Assembly (NCBI GenBank): GCA_012103455.1
Contig: WLWT01000001.1
Location: 4,635,110-4,699,109 of the forward strand
Source of the DNA: Gammaproteobacteria bacterium
GTDB lineage: Bacteria > Pseudomonadota > Gammaproteobacteria > HK1
Direction: 5' to 3'
Length of the DNA: 64,000 nucleotides
Made by a program: the position numbers and the translations under genes. A model generated the notes under the pieces. The model was not told the origin of the DNA and did not search any database. It worked only from the letters and a program-made list of their open reading frames with translations. Of the stretch, positions 63,411 through 64,000 are shown piece by piece (within the stretch, counting starts at the first letter, position 1; every line of letters starts with the position of its first letter).

Positions 63411-64000
63411 TGTCGGGGGCTCTTCGCTCAACCGCTGTTGAAGCACCGCAGCCGCGGTCTTGTGCACATCGCTGCCGTCCGCCAACACCTCATCAATGAT
63501 CTCCTCGGCGGCTGCATTCTCGCCCATGGAGATATACTGCTCAGCCAGTTCCAACCGCGTTTGCATCTCGTCGATATCGTCCAGAGGTTCGGCCTCGGTC
63601 CCGATAACGAGCGTATTGGTATCCAAATATTCGTTCTCAAGGCCTCCATCGGCAGTGCCCAACCCCGCAATAGGCGCAGCTGGCCCATCAACACCGTGCT
63701 CCAACTGATCACCCATATCCAACTCGAGCGAGGACGCATCGAGCGCATCATCGTTCGAGATATACAGGCCCGAGTCTCCAGGGCCCGAGTCTCCAGGGCC
63801 GGAGACTACCGCTTCAAGCTCCAGTGCTCCCGGCAGTGCTTCTATATCGATCAATTCCTGCCCGCTTTGGAGAGGGTCGAAGTCGCTCAGGTCGAGATCC
63901 AAAATGTCGCCCTCAGCAACGGGTGCGGCCACCGCAGCCACAGTGGATGCAGCGGATGCCCCGGAAACTTGCACGGCGCCATCCCCTGGGACAGTATCCC
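63405..64000 (-). CDS. fimV: FimV-like protein, C-terminal part (continues beyond the window)
   Basis: The frame is open to the right edge, so only the C-terminal ~197 residues are here. An acidic low-complexity stretch (LDLDLSDFDPLQSG and others) precedes the conserved FimV end TRLELAEQYISMGENAAAEE and IIDEVLADGSDVHKTAAAVL. FimV is an inner-membrane, peptidoglycan-binding polarity factor for type IV pili. A 15-bp duplication at 63769-63798 gives repeated SGPGD. The place next to truA is the Pseudomonas one. Confidence 0.88.
   Translation of the reverse strand, partial: DTVPGDGAVQVSGASAASTVAAVAAPVAEGDILDLDLSDFDPLQSGQELIDIEALPGALELEAVVSGPGDSGPGDSGLYISNDDALDASSLELDMGDQLEHGVDGPAAPIAGLGTADGGLENEYLDTNTLVIGTEAEPLDDIDEMQTRLELAEQYISMGENAAAEEIIDEVLADGSDVHKTAAAVLQQRLSEEPPTR

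Overview
The window looks like chromosome of a hopanoid-making gammaproteobacterium. The block fimV-truA-trpF-trpB-trpA-accD-folC-SPOR protein-cvpA-purF (54-64 kb) and the pair mfd-csiV (6-11 kb) are typical gammaproteobacterial orders. EttA, MlaA, YejABEF and a suf operon fit the same group. I cannot name the genus.

Layout. 0-3.5 kb: an RND/MMPL exporter with a LolA-like periplasmic partner, and a decayed TetR regulator upstream. 4-6.3 kb: a TerC-type membrane protein, an alpha/beta hydrolase, then a truncated two-partner-secretion transporter and an IS3 transposase stub lying against the mfd start. 6.3-13 kb: mfd, csiV, a methylthioinosine phosphorylase and ettA. 13-28.6 kb: hopanoid biosynthesis in two leftward operons around a rightward dxs. 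One operon is sqs-shc-hpnG-dioxygenase-hpnN-hpnA-nucleotidyltransferase; the other is hpnH-hpnB-hpnM, with mlaA beyond it. 28.7-41 kb: quinone oxidoreductase, Sel1/SPOR protein, GDPD, histone-deacetylase-like enzyme, a TlpA-like thioredoxin, yejA, an enoyl-CoA hydratase, yejBEF and an FkbM methyltransferase. 41-47.8 kb: an accessory scrap-yard of broken genes (beta-propeller end, IS3 end, frameshifted pentapeptide-TIR gene, truncated flavoprotein, group II intron RT without its YADD box, crippled IS110 transposase), plus an intact-looking RHH/membrane-protein pair. 47.8-53.6 kb: sufBCDS, sufT and a Rieske ferredoxin behind a promoter with two tandem IscR-like sites. 53.6-64 kb: msrB, a GNAT enzyme and the purF-to-fimV block.

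Working together. Dxs supplies isoprenoid precursor. Sqs makes squalene and Shc cyclises it. HpnH and HpnG add and trim the adenosyl side chain. HpnA and HpnB are presumed tailoring enzymes. HpnN, HpnM and MlaA are envelope lipid transport parts. Two operon members, a PhyH-type dioxygenase and a LicC-like nucleotidyltransferase, have no assigned hopanoid role and are the best lead for an undescribed side-chain modification.

Genome texture. Four copies of a ~140-bp terminal-inverted-repeat element, three with exact 4-bp target duplications, sit between genes, and a fifth element of 99 bp shares the ends but not the middle. Short tandem duplications of 10-22 bp occur throughout. A 95-bp part of the suf promoter is repeated 4.3 kb upstream, so the repeats bracket part of the accessory region. 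No tRNA, rRNA or CRISPR array was seen.
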